Source: Hymenopus coronatus
Taxonomy: Eukaryota; Arthropoda; Insecta; Mantodea; Hymenopodidae
Length of the DNA: 64,000 nucleotides
Assembly: GCA_030762935.1 (NCBI GenBank)
Contig: CM060899.1
Span: 66,142,501-66,206,500, forward strand
Direction: 5' to 3'
Positions 51,379 to 62,887 of this stretch are shown in pieces. A program made the translations under genes and the position numbers. The number at the start of each line of letters is the position of its first letter. Position 1 is the first letter of the stretch. The notes under the pieces are model-generated. The model had not been told where the DNA came from and did not search any database. It saw nothing but the letters and a program-made list of their open reading frames with translations.

Positions 51379-52237
51379 GAATCTAATGTGTTCCATTCAC
51401 ATGACTTTCTCTACATTTCTACAACAAATTATCGTTACAAAGCTTATGCTTCTATTTACTTCATGCTAATTGAGAAAACATTAGCAGAGGTAGTTTTATT
51501 ACTTGCTTCCTTGTAAGTAGAAGCGAAATAAGGGAGTATCATAGGGTAAAGTGATACTCAAAAGCTGGTTGCTATGTGACTGAAGTTCCTTTGTTTGTAT
51601 GGACAGGAGTTGACAAATTCCTGTATGAGAAAAGTATGTTTTTCAGAGCTGAAACCAAACACAAGGAATATCTCAAAAACGATTAACACCACGAAAAAAA
51701 TGTTTATAACATAAATTGTGTGTTATAATGTGCTCTACATTTTTGTGAGGTAAGTTTTTGATTAATTCTTACGGTTTAGCAGTTATGCAAAATCCCGTAA
51801 AATTCATCCATAATAAAGTAGTCTACGGAGGCTATTCCCAGAAAATTCAAAATATGCGTTTTATTTGTGAGGTAAATATATTTCATATACGATATTTTAA
51901 TCAAAATCGTTCACAGCCATTTTTTAGAAAATCAAATTTTTTGAAAAAAAGTTCAATGTAAAGGGTAGTTGGGGGTGGGGTTTTTTCTTGAAAATCATCG
52001 TGTCGCATCCTTGGAAGATAGTGAACATAAATATCAAGTTTGGTATTTAACGGACCTTTCGTTTTTCAGCAATGCTGTACACACACATACACATACGGAC
52101 CTTTTTGTATAAATGTTTTTTTTTTGGATTCAAGAGGTCCCAAAACATGTATTTCCGGTGAAATTTCGGTATCGAATTTTTGGGTGCAGTACAATACCTT
52201 CTATATACATTATGAGTACGTGTAGAGACAGTAAAAT
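51379..52237 (+). mobile_element. Rep-A, near full-length
   Basis: It starts TCTAATGTGTTCCATTCACA and ends TACGTGTAGAGACAGT. The hairpin's left arm is partly deleted (CATTATGAGTACG). Confidence 0.85.
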
Positions 52238-52617
52238 GTTTGTCCCTTATCTTAGAATTAATAGCAAAGAGATAAATGTTTGTTACACATTTATTTTCCG
52301 TCCCCATTGGAAAGACCTCATGATGGAATTGCACCCATTATGTTAGGGAAATGCCATCCTTCAGTCTCTGACAACGCGATTTATTCTGATGCAGTGTACA
52401 CAACGATTGCCTTTCGAACCAATCAACATGAATGATGGAAATGCATTAACGTCGCGTTCAGCTAAAATACTCCCCAAAACCTGCTCCTGCGACATATGCA
52501 TTCATTCTGCTGTACGATTTAGTTTTCTATACCTGAACCACAGTTTAATTAAAATACGAGGTCCTTTGTTAGAGCCAGCAGTACTTATACTTACATTAAT
52601 GCTTAACGAATGTATCT
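52238..52617. other. Unique DNA
   Basis: A 106-codon plus frame (52389-52709) is open but extends into Rep-A and SINE sequence and matches no family. Confidence 0.35.
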
Positions 52618-52666
52618 TTTTTACTTTCTCTACACGTACTATGAACATTTTGTGTACAGAAGGTAT
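52618..52666 (-). mobile_element. Rep-A start, interrupted by SINE2
   Basis: TTACTTTCTCTACACGTACT then ACAGAAGGTAT. The last nine bases AGAAGGTAT are duplicated at 52901-52909. Confidence 0.8.
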
Positions 52667-52900
52667 TTTTTTAACGACCTTTAACCTGGTCATATCGGAC
52701 GATGAATGAAATTGATAAAATGATGCCCAAATGATCTCGGAGTCCATGGAGCTTAAAGTTACTCGACATTCGTCTTCTCAGGATAAGGGAAAACCCCGAA
52801 TAAAACCTTATCCGGGTAACTCAGCCTAAGTGAGATTCGAACTCACGACCTTTAGAATGTGAAGCAGACACGCTACCTCCACACTACCCAGGAGGGCTAG
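52667..52900 (-). mobile_element. SINE2 copy 2 with 9-bp target duplication
   Basis: The target duplication is AGAAGGTAT at 52658-52666 and 52901-52909. On the minus strand the head reads CTGGGTAGTGTGGAGGTAGC with B box GAGTTCGAATCTCACTTAGG. The 3' end is an A-run after CAGGTTAAAGGTCGTT. The body is shared with 19470-19700. Confidence 0.85.
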
Positions 52901-53623
52901 AGAAGGTATCGTAGCAGTCGATAGCTAGATTTCACTGGAAATACATGTTTTGGGACCTCCTAAATCCAAAAAAAAAAAGTCCATGTGTGTGTTTATGTAA
53001 CTGTGGACAGCATAGCTCAAAAACGAAAAGACCGTATTTAAGTTTGACATCTTCCAAAGATACGAAACAAAGATATTCAACGGTAGTTGGGAATGGGGGG
53101 ATTCCCAACTGCCCTTTACATGGAACTTTTTTCGAAAATTATGATTTTCTCAAAAATGACTAAAGATATTGATAAAAAATATAGTATATTAAAGACATTT
53201 ACTAAGTAAATAAAACGAATATATTGAATTTTCTGGGAATAGCCTCTGAAAACCTCTTTTTTATGATTTTAATAATAAATAAACCGTAAGAGATATACAT
53301 AAACTTAATACACAAAAATGTAGATCTCGTAAAAACACAATTTATGCAATACACCTTTTTTTCGTGGAACTGGCCATTTCTGAGATATTTCCTGTTTTTG
53401 GCCCTGCATAGTAACGGATTTCAACCACATGGCAACCAGGTTTTAAAAGATTTGATTATCGTTTTAGCCTAGTGTATTCCCTTATTTCCCTTCTATTTAC
53501 AAGTAAGCGAGTAATTAAAGCAATTTCTGCTAATTTTTGTCTCGATTATCTTAAATGTAGACAGAGGAATAAGTTTTTAAAATTAATTTGTTACAGAAAA
53601 GTAGGGAAAGTCATGTGAATGGA
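52901..53623 (-). mobile_element. Rep-A, continuation after SINE2
   Basis: It resumes AGAAGGTATCGTAGCAGTCG and ends GTCATGTGAATGGAACAC, then a T-run. The SINE lies within the first 50 bp of the element. Confidence 0.8.
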
Positions 53624-53645
53624 ACACTTTTTTTTTTTTTTTTTT
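53624..53645. repeat. T-rich run
   Basis: About 20 T residues at the point where the Rep-A end would read ATCAGATTTTTT, directly adjoining the mariner remnant's 3' end. Confidence 0.85.
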
Positions 53646-54413
53646 ATTTTTCACCATTATCTGCTTTCCTAGCGGTTCTTCAACTGTTTTAAGCCCTCCA
53701 AAAGGAATTTCGGAAGGTGATCAAAATAGCCGTCTGTTTGGGAAATGACATCTTAGGTAGCTGTGAATCGTTTTCCATCGAGCCAATTTTTCAAGTTTGG
53801 AAAAAATAAAATAAGTCACTGTGGGCCAAATAAAGTGAATATATATATTTCCAGTTGAGAGCGTTTTTTTCTTAATTTCTCTGTTCAAACGATGCAATAA
53901 CGATGCATAATGCTCGTCGTTTATCGTTCTTCCTTTCTGCAAGTATCAATGTCGATGATTCCGCGTGCATCATCCCAAAAACCCGATGACTGCAGATTTC
54001 ACCAACTTTGCCTTTCATGGAGCCGGTTCGGTTCGCCTTTAAAAAACCCACTGTTTCGGCTGTAGTTTTGTCTCTGGAGTGTAGTAGTTTATCCATGTTT
54101 TATCCACAGTTATGTATCGACGCAGAAACTTGCCTGTGGACTCTACTATTTCGCGAAATTTGATCACTCAAAATCATATCCTAGATTTTGTATATCATTT
54201 CGGAGGAAGTCACTTCTACTGGAAATCCAGAACAATGATTATCATTTGTGAATATACGCCACGTTTAAATTAATTTATTAAATTGTAAGTTGTTGCAAAC
54301 GCAGAAGCAGATGTGCGATGAACTTCATTCAACTTGGCTTTTATCTCTCTCTCTGTTTAGGTTTTTAAACAGAAGTGTTTAATCTCCTCATGAAAATTAT
54401 TCTCTTTTTCCAT
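53641..54413 (-). pseudogene. Mariner transposase 3, heavily decayed
   Basis: On the minus strand, starting at ATG 54413-54411, frames must be switched to read MEKENNFHEEIKHFCL and KAKLNEVHRTSASAFATTYN (helix-turn-helix region). KFLRRYITVDKTWINYYTPE follows, where the first catalytic Asp is kept but DET has become DKT. Then come IGFFWDDARGIIDID, QKGRTINDEHYASLLHRLNR with EIKKKTL, and later FPNLKNWLDGKRF and DVISQTDGYFDHL. The segment with the second and third catalytic Asp (QDNAP, YSPDLAPSD) is largely deleted. There are at least three frameshifts and several stops. No terminal repeats were identified. Confidence 0.7.
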
Positions 54414-55285
54414 CACAAGATTTTTGATTCAATCGTCCATGAAAACGAAACCACTTGATGGATATAGCTTAAACTTCAGCCATCTAGTAAATACAAGCTT
54501 TTTTTTCAATACTACGAGTATAATTTTTGAGTTTTCTAAGGATTTATCGAACGCCCCTAATGCTCTTCTTTTTCTTAAACTCTGACTTGACATATTTTGG
54601 ATAAGTTTTTCTGGTGTTTCACGAATTCTCTAACTGAAAGTATATAGAGGCTTTCTACATGCAGTTCCTGCACCCTAAAAAAACAAAAAAAAATGCTGCA
54701 AAGTGCTATGCAATCCTAGCATTAAAACGGCTTATTATAGCGGCAGAAATCATGCAAAATTACGCTATTTCTGGCACCAGAAATACCATGGCAACAACAC
54801 AGAAATGACGTCATCATCGCCAGAAATTATCACTCGCTCAAGTGCAACAACTTTCAAACAAAGAATCACCACACGATTTTTATTTTGAAACCAAAACCAA
54901 CAATGATATATATTAATTTTTCTGTAATTAATAAACACTCAGCTCTCTTGCCTTCGTTCAAAATATCAAGCGGAATGCAATCCATATTTTCAATAGGTTT
55001 ACCATCACTTTCCATGCTCCTCTATATGTGTTGAAACAAATGAAAGAGTATCTGCTTAGCAACCATAATACATCTGTGTTCTCTGGTACATTATAACCTT
55101 TCATTTAGCAATTTTAGTAATTATTTTATGTATTTTAATGCTAAAATTGCATAGAACGTTGTATGTAAGATATGTATAATATCATTATAACACTCGTAAA
55201 CATATACTTGTGTCACAATCAGTTAGGTTATAGACGTGTTACATAAATAACTACTCGAAGACCATATTTTTAACACTCACACCAA
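54414..55285. other. Unique DNA with one CRE palindrome
   Basis: TGACGTCA is at 54806-54813. No gene or repeat family is recognised. Confidence 0.4.
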
Positions 55286-55500
55286 AATGAACCGCAAGCA
55301 TTGCTACCTCAGCACCACCACAAACCATTCTATTGCCAGCACAACCAGAAACAACCACTTAGCTGCTACTCTACGACCACAACAACCACTACGAAGAACA
55401 CCAGTCATATTGCTGTTAATACCACTACCATCACCTCAAATCATCCTATGGTTAGCATCACAGTGGTGCTAGAAACAACCATTTAGCTACCACAAAGAAC
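55286..55500. repeat. ACC-rich low-complexity tract
   Basis: A degenerate CAACCA/CACCA-rich tract with partial internal repetition (CAACCACTTAGCTGCTAC against CAACCATTTAGCTACCAC). The open frames within it are composition artefacts. Confidence 0.6.
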
Positions 55501-55685
55501 TTCTGGAATCGTGACCCTGACCGCCAACCCAGCTACCGAGTCTAGCTTATCGGAGTTTGTGCAATGATACTGTGCTTACTTAAAGTCACAGCGAGCAAAC
55601 ATTATACAGTTTGTATGGAATGTGTTCAGCATATGTTTGTATTCAAAGAGAGCAGTAAATAGTGTTCGTGTTATTTATTTTAACC

Positions 55686-56177
55686 ATGGCTCCTAAGTTT
55701 TCAAAGTTAGGTGGCAAGGTATTACTTAGAGCAGAGAAATAATTTCAAATGTCATTGACTTCATGAAACAAGAGGCAGAGAAAGGAAGAAAATGTATGTT
55801 CCCCGAGTTCTTCAAAAACCTGTAGAAACTGAGTGAAAGAGTAGCCAAGGCAACTGATATTTCACTGAGTTCAGTTCCCAGGGTTCTCAAAGATAAGAAA
55901 GAAAGAAAAATAAAGCTTAATATATCACTTTTAAATTAAAAGATGTGGAACAGTTGTGTCGCCAGCGAAATGCAGAAATTGGCAGGCCAGAATGGGAAAA
56001 TGTATGTCGACATGTTAAGAAAATTGCAAACAGTTACAAAGAATTGTAGAAAATCAAAAAGAAATAATTCTAATCCAGGATAATGGTGCAGAAAATAGCG
56101 ATAGCGTTGATGATGACATTGACGTGAGCGAAGACGAAGGACTGTCAGGTGTGGAAGAATTAGAGGCAGACGATTGA
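55686..56177 (+). pseudogene. Internally deleted DDE-transposon protein remnant
   Basis: From ATG 55686 the frame reads MAPKFSKLGGKVLLRAEK, shifts, then VIDFMKQEAEKGRK and KLSERVAKATDISLSSVPRV with LKDKK. This is a helix-turn-helix pattern (ERVA-ATGIS-RTV-RI) found at the N-terminus of a common arthropod DDE-transposon protein. After a jump it reads DVEQLCRQRNAEIGRPEWEN and VCRHVKKIANSYKEL, then an acidic tail SVDDDIDVSEDEGLSGVEEL ending EADD and a stop at 56177. This matches the C-terminal helix plus acidic tail of the same proteins. The catalytic core between them is missing, so this is an internally deleted, non-autonomous derivative. Family naming is from memory. Confidence 0.5.
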
Positions 56178-56786
56178 CATTGTTTATATAGTAGGCCATT
56201 TGTATAGATGTTTTGTGGATATGAATATACACATGACAACACATGTTTATCAGTGCAGTGCATAAGAGGTGACAGATATTTGACATTGACTGTGACAGGC
56301 ACTCTTCCAGGATGCATGAATCGACTGGTGAACTCGCTTCCAAGCTCTCATTAAGATTTCCGCATGTCCACATCTGTTGCGCCAGTTATACTTTTGCTTC
56401 GTCTTCTCTGTTCAAAAAAAGATTCCTAGAGCACGCACTGCTTGCGTCTACGGATAGATGTGCAGTGAACCTCAGTCTTTACGTACCCCAAATGCGCTCT
56501 CTGAGCTGGATGATGCGGCAAACACTCAAGTCACATGACCTGTCTCCCAGTTTCTGCTCGGTAATTATTGCATTACGACAATTAGCAGTTTCTCAATTAT
56601 TCCGTTTAGCCATCGATTCCCTTTGAAGTAGCTTGAAACTATCAAAGCGAAACGCTCCGTGTACCTGATCTTCGTGTATTATGTTTACTGAAGCATGCAT
56701 CGACCTACCTGGGGTGAGGAACACCAGAACAGATCTGTGCAAGCTCGTATCCAAACTCACCTAGCCATAAATTAAACTCCATAGAA
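56178..56786. other. Unique DNA, partly GC-richer
   Basis: Open frames on both strands at 55936-56626 (up to 145 codons on minus) overlap the remnant above. They are antisense or chance frames without recognised domains. Confidence 0.35.
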
Positions 56787-57532
56787 AAATCACATGTGCT
56801 CCATTCACATCTCTGTAAAATATATTATTAAAAAACTTATGCTACCATTTACTTCATGCTAATCGAGAAAAAATTAACAGAAATAGTCTTATTACTTGCT
56901 TCCTTGTAAGTAGAAGCGAAATAAGGGAGTACCATAGGTTGAAATGATAGTCAAAAGCTGGTTGCTATGTGACTGAAGTTCCTTTGTTTGTATAAGAAAA
57001 GTATAAGTTTTTCAATGCTGAAACCAATACAAGGAATATCTCATAAAAGACCACGTTCACGAAAAAAAATTATATTACATAAATTGTGTGTTTTAATATG
57101 CTCTACATTTTTTGTGCAGTAAGTTTTTGTCCATCTCTTACGGTTTAGCAGTTAGGCAAAATTCCGTAAAATTCATGCAGAATAAAGTAGTCTTCAGATG
57201 CTATTCTCAGAAAATTCAAGATATACATATTACATGTTAGGTAAATATCTGTAATATACGATACTATAATCAAAGTCGTTAGAGCCATTTTTAAGAAAAT
57301 AACAATTTTCGAACAAATTTCCATGTAATGGGTAGTTTGGAGTGGGGGGAATTTTCTCAAAATATTCGTGTCGCATCCCTGGAAGATACTAAACTTAAAT
57401 ACAAAGTTTGGTGTTTTACCGACTTTTCATTTTTTGACTTATCGTGTTCTCAGACACACGGACACACTGACATATGGACAAACGGACACACACGGAACTT
57501 TTTCTGAAAATCTCGGTATCAAGTTTCTGGGT
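56787..57532 (+). mobile_element. Rep-A, truncated before the hairpin
   Basis: TCACATGTGCTCCATTCACA to CTCGGTATCAAGTTTCTGGG, then a direct join to the next copy's middle. Confidence 0.8.
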
Positions 57533-58105
57533 AATAACAAAGAATATTTCAAAAACGACCAACTCCACGAAAAAACACATATTGTGTGTGCTTTAGTGTG
57601 CTCTACATTTTTATGTAGTAAATTTCTATCCATCTCTTCCGTAAAATTCATCCAGAATAAAGTAGTCTTCGGAGGATATTCCCAGAAAATTCAAGATATA
57701 CATTTTATTTGTCAGGTAAATATCTTTAGTATACGATATTTTACTCAGAATCGTTAAAAGACATTTTTGAGAAAATCAAAGGTTTCGAAAAATGTTCCAT
57801 GTAAAAGGTGGGGAGATTTCCCTGAAAATATGTGTCGCATCCTTGGAAGATATCAAACCTAAATACTAAGTTTAGTTTTTAACGGACTTTTTATTTTTGA
57901 GCTATGCACACACACACACACATACACACACAAATACACACAAACAGCCAGAGACACACACATGAACATTTTTCTAAAAATGCTTTTTTTATTATTCAGT
58001 GAGACCCAAAACACGTATTTCCAGTGAAATCTCGGTATCGAATTTTTGGGTGCATTACAATACCTTCTCTATACACTATGTACATAGTACGTGCAGAGAA
58101 AGTAA
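57533..58105 (+). mobile_element. Rep-A, 5' third missing, with expanded CA tract
   Basis: It starts TAATAACAAAGAATATTTCA, has a 57-bp CA-rich tract at 57905-57962, and ends with the hairpin and GTGCAGAGAAAGT. Confidence 0.8.
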
Positions 58106-58202
58106 AGACATCTGACGTGTTGCATTCACATGATTCTTTCTAAATGCTATGTTATTATGTCATTTGTTTATGTTTATGAGTTATGTTATCTCGATATTTA
58201 TT
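58106..58202 (+). repeat. Rep-A start fragment
   Basis: TCTGACGTGTTGCATTCACA directly follows the previous AGAAAGTAAAGACA, another head-to-tail junction. It is lost after 40 bp. Confidence 0.65.
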
Positions 58203-58338
58203 TTTACTTTCTCTACACGTACTATGTACATAGTACATAAAAAAGGTATTGTAATGCACCAAGAAATTCGATACCGAGATTTCACTGGAAATACATGTTT
58301 TGGGACCCCCTGAATAAAAAAAGTGTTTTTAGAAAGAT

Positions 58339-58376
<38 letters not shown>

Positions 58377-58531
58377 CTATGAACAGCAATCAAAATCGAA
58401 AACACCATTAACTACCCTTCACATGGAATAATGTTTACAAATTCTGCTTTTCTAAAAATTGCTTTAACGGTTTTGATTAAAATACCGCACATTAATGCTA
58501 TTTACATCCCAAATAATGTGCGTGTCTTGAA
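58203..58531 (-). mobile_element. Rep-A, hairpin half only
   Basis: It runs from the hairpin ACTATGTACATAGT at about 58218 to CCAAATAATGTGCGTGTCTT. The TG tract at 58343-58375 is pure. Confidence 0.8.
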
Positions 58532-59383
58532 TTTTTTACTTTCTCTACACGCACTATGTACATAGTGTATAGAGAGGGTATTGCACTCCAACCAAAAATT
58601 CGATACCGAGATTTCACCGGAAGTATATGTTTTAGGGTCCCTTATATATATATAAAGCATTTTCTCAAAAAGGTCCGTGTGTGTGTGCGTCTGTGTGCCC
58701 ATGTGTCTGTGAACACGATAACTCAAAAACGAAAAGCCGATAAAATACCAAACTTGGAATTTAAGTTTAGTGTCTTCAAGGGATGCGACACGAAGATTTT
58801 GAGGAACATCTCCCATCCCAAACTACCCTCTGCATGGAGAAAATTTTGAAAATTTTGATTTTCTCAAAAATGGCACTAACGATTTTGATTAAAATATCGT
58901 ATATTAAAGATATTTACCTGACAAATAAAATGTATATCTAGAATTTTCTGGGAATAGCCTCTGAAGATTACTTTATTTTGGATGAATTTTACATAACTGC
59001 TAAATCGTAAGAAATGGACAAAAAGCTACCACACAAAAATTTAGAGCACGTTAAAACACACAATTTATGCAATATACATTTTTTTCGTGGAGTTGATCGT
59101 TTTTAAGATATTTCTTGTTTTTAATTTCAGCTTTGCAAATCATACACTTAATTTCAACTCCTGTCCAAAGGGAGTTCAGTCACATAGTAACCAGCTTTTG
59201 ACTGTCACTTTAACCTATGGCACTCCCTTATTTCGCTTCTACTTACAAGGAAGCAAGTAATAAGATTATTTCTGCTAATTTGTCTCGATTAGCATGAAGT
59301 AAATAGAGGCATAAGCTTTTAAGAATAATTTGTTGCAGAGATGTAGAGAAGGTCATGTGAATGGAACACATCAGATGTTTTAA
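58532..59383 (-). mobile_element. Rep-A, near full-length
   Basis: It starts TTTTTTACTTTCTCTACACG and ends GTCATGTGAATGGAACACAT then CAGATG. It follows the previous copy directly. Confidence 0.85.
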
Positions 59384-59757
59384 GAGTACGTTCCCAATAA
59401 CTGTTCATTCTGGATGAATTTTGCTGAATATTTCACAGCTGATAAACCGTAAGAGATAGACAAAAACTTACCTAACAGAATATGTAGACCTCATTAAAAT
59501 ACACAATATAAGACATCCTTTTTTGTGGAGTTGACCATTTTTGAGATATTCTTTGTCATTGGTTTCAGTTTTATACTCTTAAACTTTTCTCATACGATCA
59601 CATGTTAACTTCTGGCCACGCAAAGAAATGGATTTTAATCCCAATGCAACCACATTTTAAAACATTTGACTGTTGGTTTAATCTAGTGTATTCTTTTATT
59701 TCCCTTCTACTTACAAAGAACTAAGTACTAAGACCTTTTCTGATAATGTTTATCTCG
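59384..59757 (-). mobile_element. Rep-A (A4) fragment
   Basis: TTCATTCTGGATGAATTTTG to ATGTTTATCTCGA, with both ends missing. Confidence 0.7.
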
Positions 59758-59765
59758 AACTGAAT

Positions 59766-59936
59766 CGCATGTTTCCTGGTAAACCACAAGGTGTTCTCAA
59801 ATTATTTTGAGATGACAACCCCAATGGTGACTTACAATGTCATAAATAATTTAAGTCCCGTGTTTCACAGTATAGTCAACTATTTGCTCAATTATTGTTA
59901 ATTAAATTACTTTTAATTGGATAAGTAGAGACAAAA
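59766..59936 (+). repeat. Family E fragment, target of mariner 2b
   Basis: GTTTCCTGGTAAACCACAAG, then the TTCTCAAATTATTTTGAGAT palindrome and GATAAGTAGAGACAAAA. The mariner begins at TACTAG. Confidence 0.7.
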
Positions 59937-60456
59937 TACTAGTGTCGACTGAGAATTCCCGGACCTCACACAAATATGGCGCCACTAGGCCAATTAGACG
60001 ATAGCATCGTATAATTTAACTCTAGACTACCTTGTATCCATAGTTACAGGTCAATAGCTTGTTTAGTTTTCGAATGACAGCATTTTAAACAAGACAACTT
60101 TAGAGTTTTCACCAAAATGGAGGATTTGGAAAAACGAACACTGATTAAATACTTCCATTTGAAAGGCTACCTAAAGAAATCAAGGAGGAAATGTACAGTA
60201 CATTGAAAGACTCTGCCCCTTCATATTCAATGAATAAAGGTGGGTTGCGCAGTTTAAACTGGGACGTACGAGCATTAGTGATGAGCCTCGCTCTGGACGC
60301 CCTGTAGAAGTGACGACTCCAGAGATCATTGAAAAAATTCATCGTTTAGTACTGGAAGACCGCAGATTGGCTGTAAGCATATCAAAAGAATGTACAGGTA
60401 ATATTTTAAGGAATGTTTTGGGCTTTCAAAAGGCCTGTGCAAGATGGGTGCCGCGT
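59937..60456 (+). pseudogene. Mariner element 2, copy b, N-terminal half only
   Basis: An intact left terminal repeat (TACTAGTGTCGACTGAGAAT) is followed by a leader nearly identical to copy a. The coding start is at 60117 (MEDLEKRTLIKYFHLKG), with a small deletion and frameshift near 60165. It runs to [10 protein letters not shown] at 60455, where it is replaced by the last 45 bp of Rep-A. Relative to copy a it has a 12-codon-scale deletion at KLFEIAEA. It lacks all catalytic residues. Confidence 0.8.
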
Positions 60457-60503
60457 TTGAGTAATTTCTCTATACACATGTACATAGTACGTGTAGAGAA
60501 CAA
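60457..60503 (+). mobile_element. Isolated Rep-A 3' terminal hairpin
   Basis: CTCTATACACATGTACATAG then TACGTGTAGAGAAC: only the hairpin and end motif of Rep-A, fused to the mariner coding sequence. Confidence 0.8.
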
Positions 60504-60987
60504 AAAGAAAACGAATTAATGTTTGTGACATTAAAATTTAAGTGTTGTTTTAACTAAACCACTATTGGAGGATTAGATTTCTACATTTTCTGGAGAAGCC
60601 CCTAAACTGGAAGCGGTGTACACATGTACCTCGCATGGGTGAGTTTGCATTCCTTCCTTGCAGCACATGAAATATTCAGCACAGCACTCCGGGTTGGACA
60701 TTTGTTTATGGAGGATATTTTGGTGTGCCACATGGGATACATCGCCGAGGAAGAGCAGCAACATTTTCCGGGTTCACGACGCGAATTGCTTTAGTCGGAA
60801 AAGCGGCGTGTTGATCTATGAGACAGACTGTGTCCTTCCGCATTGGGCGTTCTATCCATCATCCCACACAATTCACTGCTAATGCAGTAGCCTGGAACAG
60901 CACTACAAGTTACGTAAGGCATTCGACTAAACTACACAGTCTTCTATAAGTAACGAAAAACGAAAATGAAATTAAAAGAATCTCGGT
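60504..60987. other. Unique, GC-richer DNA with a cysteine-rich minus frame
   Basis: The minus frame at 60764-60573 encodes MSNPECCAEYFMCCKEGMQT then HPCEV with five closely spaced cysteines. A possible donor follows at CATGCGAG|GTACATG. A plus frame (60658-60882) overlaps it. The higher G+C could mean an exon or an old transposon. I recognise neither product. Confidence 0.2.
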
Positions 60988-61485
60988 TATACTTTCTCTA
61001 CACGTACTATGTACATAGTATTTAGAGAAGCTATTGCATTCCACCCAAAAATCCGATACTGAGATTTCACTGGAAATATATATGTTTTAGGTCCCTCTGA
61101 ATCCAAAAAAGGCATTTTTAGAAAAGGTCCATCTGTGTGTGTGCCTGTGGGCAGCTTAGCTCAAAAACGAAAAGACAGTTAAATGCCAAACTTGGTATTT
61201 AAGTTTGGTATCCTCCAAGGATACGACACGAAGACTTTCAAGAAAATCGCCCCAACCACAACTATCCTTTATATAGAACTTTTTTCAAAAAGTTTTATTT
61301 TTTCAAAAATGACTAACGATTTTGATTAAAATATCTTATATTAATATATCGTCGATTTTCTGGGAATAGTGTCTGAAGACTACTTTATTCTGGATGAATA
61401 TTGCCAAACCGTAAGAGATGGAGACAATCTTGCTGCTCAGAAAATGTAGAGCACATAAAAACACACAATTTATGTTACATACATT
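60988..61485 (-). mobile_element. Rep-A, hairpin half
   Basis: It runs from ATACTTTCTCTACACGTACT and core ACTATGTACATAGT to ACACAATTTATGTTACATAC. It is cut where the next copy starts, and part of the middle is deleted. Confidence 0.8.
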
Positions 61486-62346
61486 TTACTTTCTCTACAC
61501 GTACTATGTACATAGTGTATAGAGAAGGTATCGTATTGCACCCAAAAATTCGATACCGAGATTTCACAGGAATGACATGTTTTGTATCCCCATGAATCCA
61601 AAAAAAGCATTTTTGGAAAAAGGTTCGTGTTTGAGTGTGTGTGCATGTCTCTGTGTGTCTGTGGACAGCAGAGCTCAAAAAAGAAAACACCGTTGAATAC
61701 CAAAATTAGCATTTAAGTTTCATATCTTCCAAGGATGCGACACCAAGATTTTCAAGAAAACCCCCCCAGCCCCAACTATCCTTTACATAGAACATTTTAA
61801 AAAAAATGATTTTTTTCAAACATGACTAACGATTTTGATTAAAATATCGTATATTAAAGATATTTACGTGACTAATAAAATGTATGTTTCGAATTTTCTG
61901 GGTAATAACTTCTGAAGATTACTTTATTCTGGATGAATACTGCTAAACCGTAAGAGATGGACAAAATCTTACCACTCAGAAAATATAGAGCACATTAAAA
62001 CACACAATTTATGTTACATAGATTTTTTCATGGAGTTGATCGTTTTTGAGATATTCCTTGTTATTGGTTTCAGCTTTAAAAACTTACACATTTCTCATTC
62101 AAGAACTTGTCAACTCCTGTCCATACAAACAAAGGAGCTTCAGTCACATAGCAACCAGCTTTTGACCATCACTTTAACCTATGGTACTCCCTTATTTCGT
62201 TTCTACTTACAAGGAAGCAAGTAATAAGACTATTTCTGATAATTTTTTCTCGTATAGAATGAAGGAAATAGAAGCCTAAGCTTTTTAACAATAATGTGCT
62301 GTAGAGATGTACGGAAAGTCATGTGAATGTAGTACATCAGATTTTT
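61486..62346 (-). mobile_element. Rep-A, near full-length
   Basis: It starts ATTTTACTTTCTCTACACGT, has the complete order of blocks, and ends GTCATGTGAATGTAGTACAT then CAGATTTTT. Confidence 0.85.
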
Positions 62347-62887
62347 GAACGTTTTGAAGGTGTTTCAAAGTATACACAGTCCTGGTTGATACAAACCCTG
62401 AAATGGATACTGGTATGGTAGTTTTGAAACAACATTCCTCTTATACATTGTCATCAATCTTTATAGCCAATTGTTTTTCAGTGTTTCTAGCGCTTCATCA
62501 GTTTCATACAGCCTGAAGAAGTTTCTCTTCCAATATTGGAGGCCTCTACCTATTAAACCTCGCGACACGTAAACGTATACCTTGTGAATTCACAATGAGG
62601 TCTTGTGAGACCTAAGCACCCCTCTCTTGTTTCCATTTCGTAATACACGAGCTCCATCTTGTTGCTATCCAGCGAAATTAATTAAACTTCCGAAACGTTA
62701 TAGCTATCCTAACAATTCTTGACTGAGATGAAGATACGACGAGAACCAAGCAACTTTTAAAACTTGTTCATTGTTCTGTTAATTAAGGTTCCTTTAGTAA
62801 CCTCTTCTTGACACTGAAATGTCTCAAGTGAATTTGAATCAAAAGAATGTAATCCATTCATTCAGCATCTACTCTGAAACTACAAAC
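62347..62887. other. Unique DNA
   Basis: No supported gene. GACGAGAACCAAGC and other short motifs carry no recognised meaning. Confidence 0.45.

Noticed and set aside
55287..55486. Thr/Pro-rich mucin-like coding sequence
   Set aside because: Two overlapping frames are both open because the tract is ACC-rich low-complexity DNA.
55936..56373. 145-codon minus-strand frame
   Set aside because: Antisense to the DDE-element remnant and unique DNA. No domain is recognised and it has no splice or start support.
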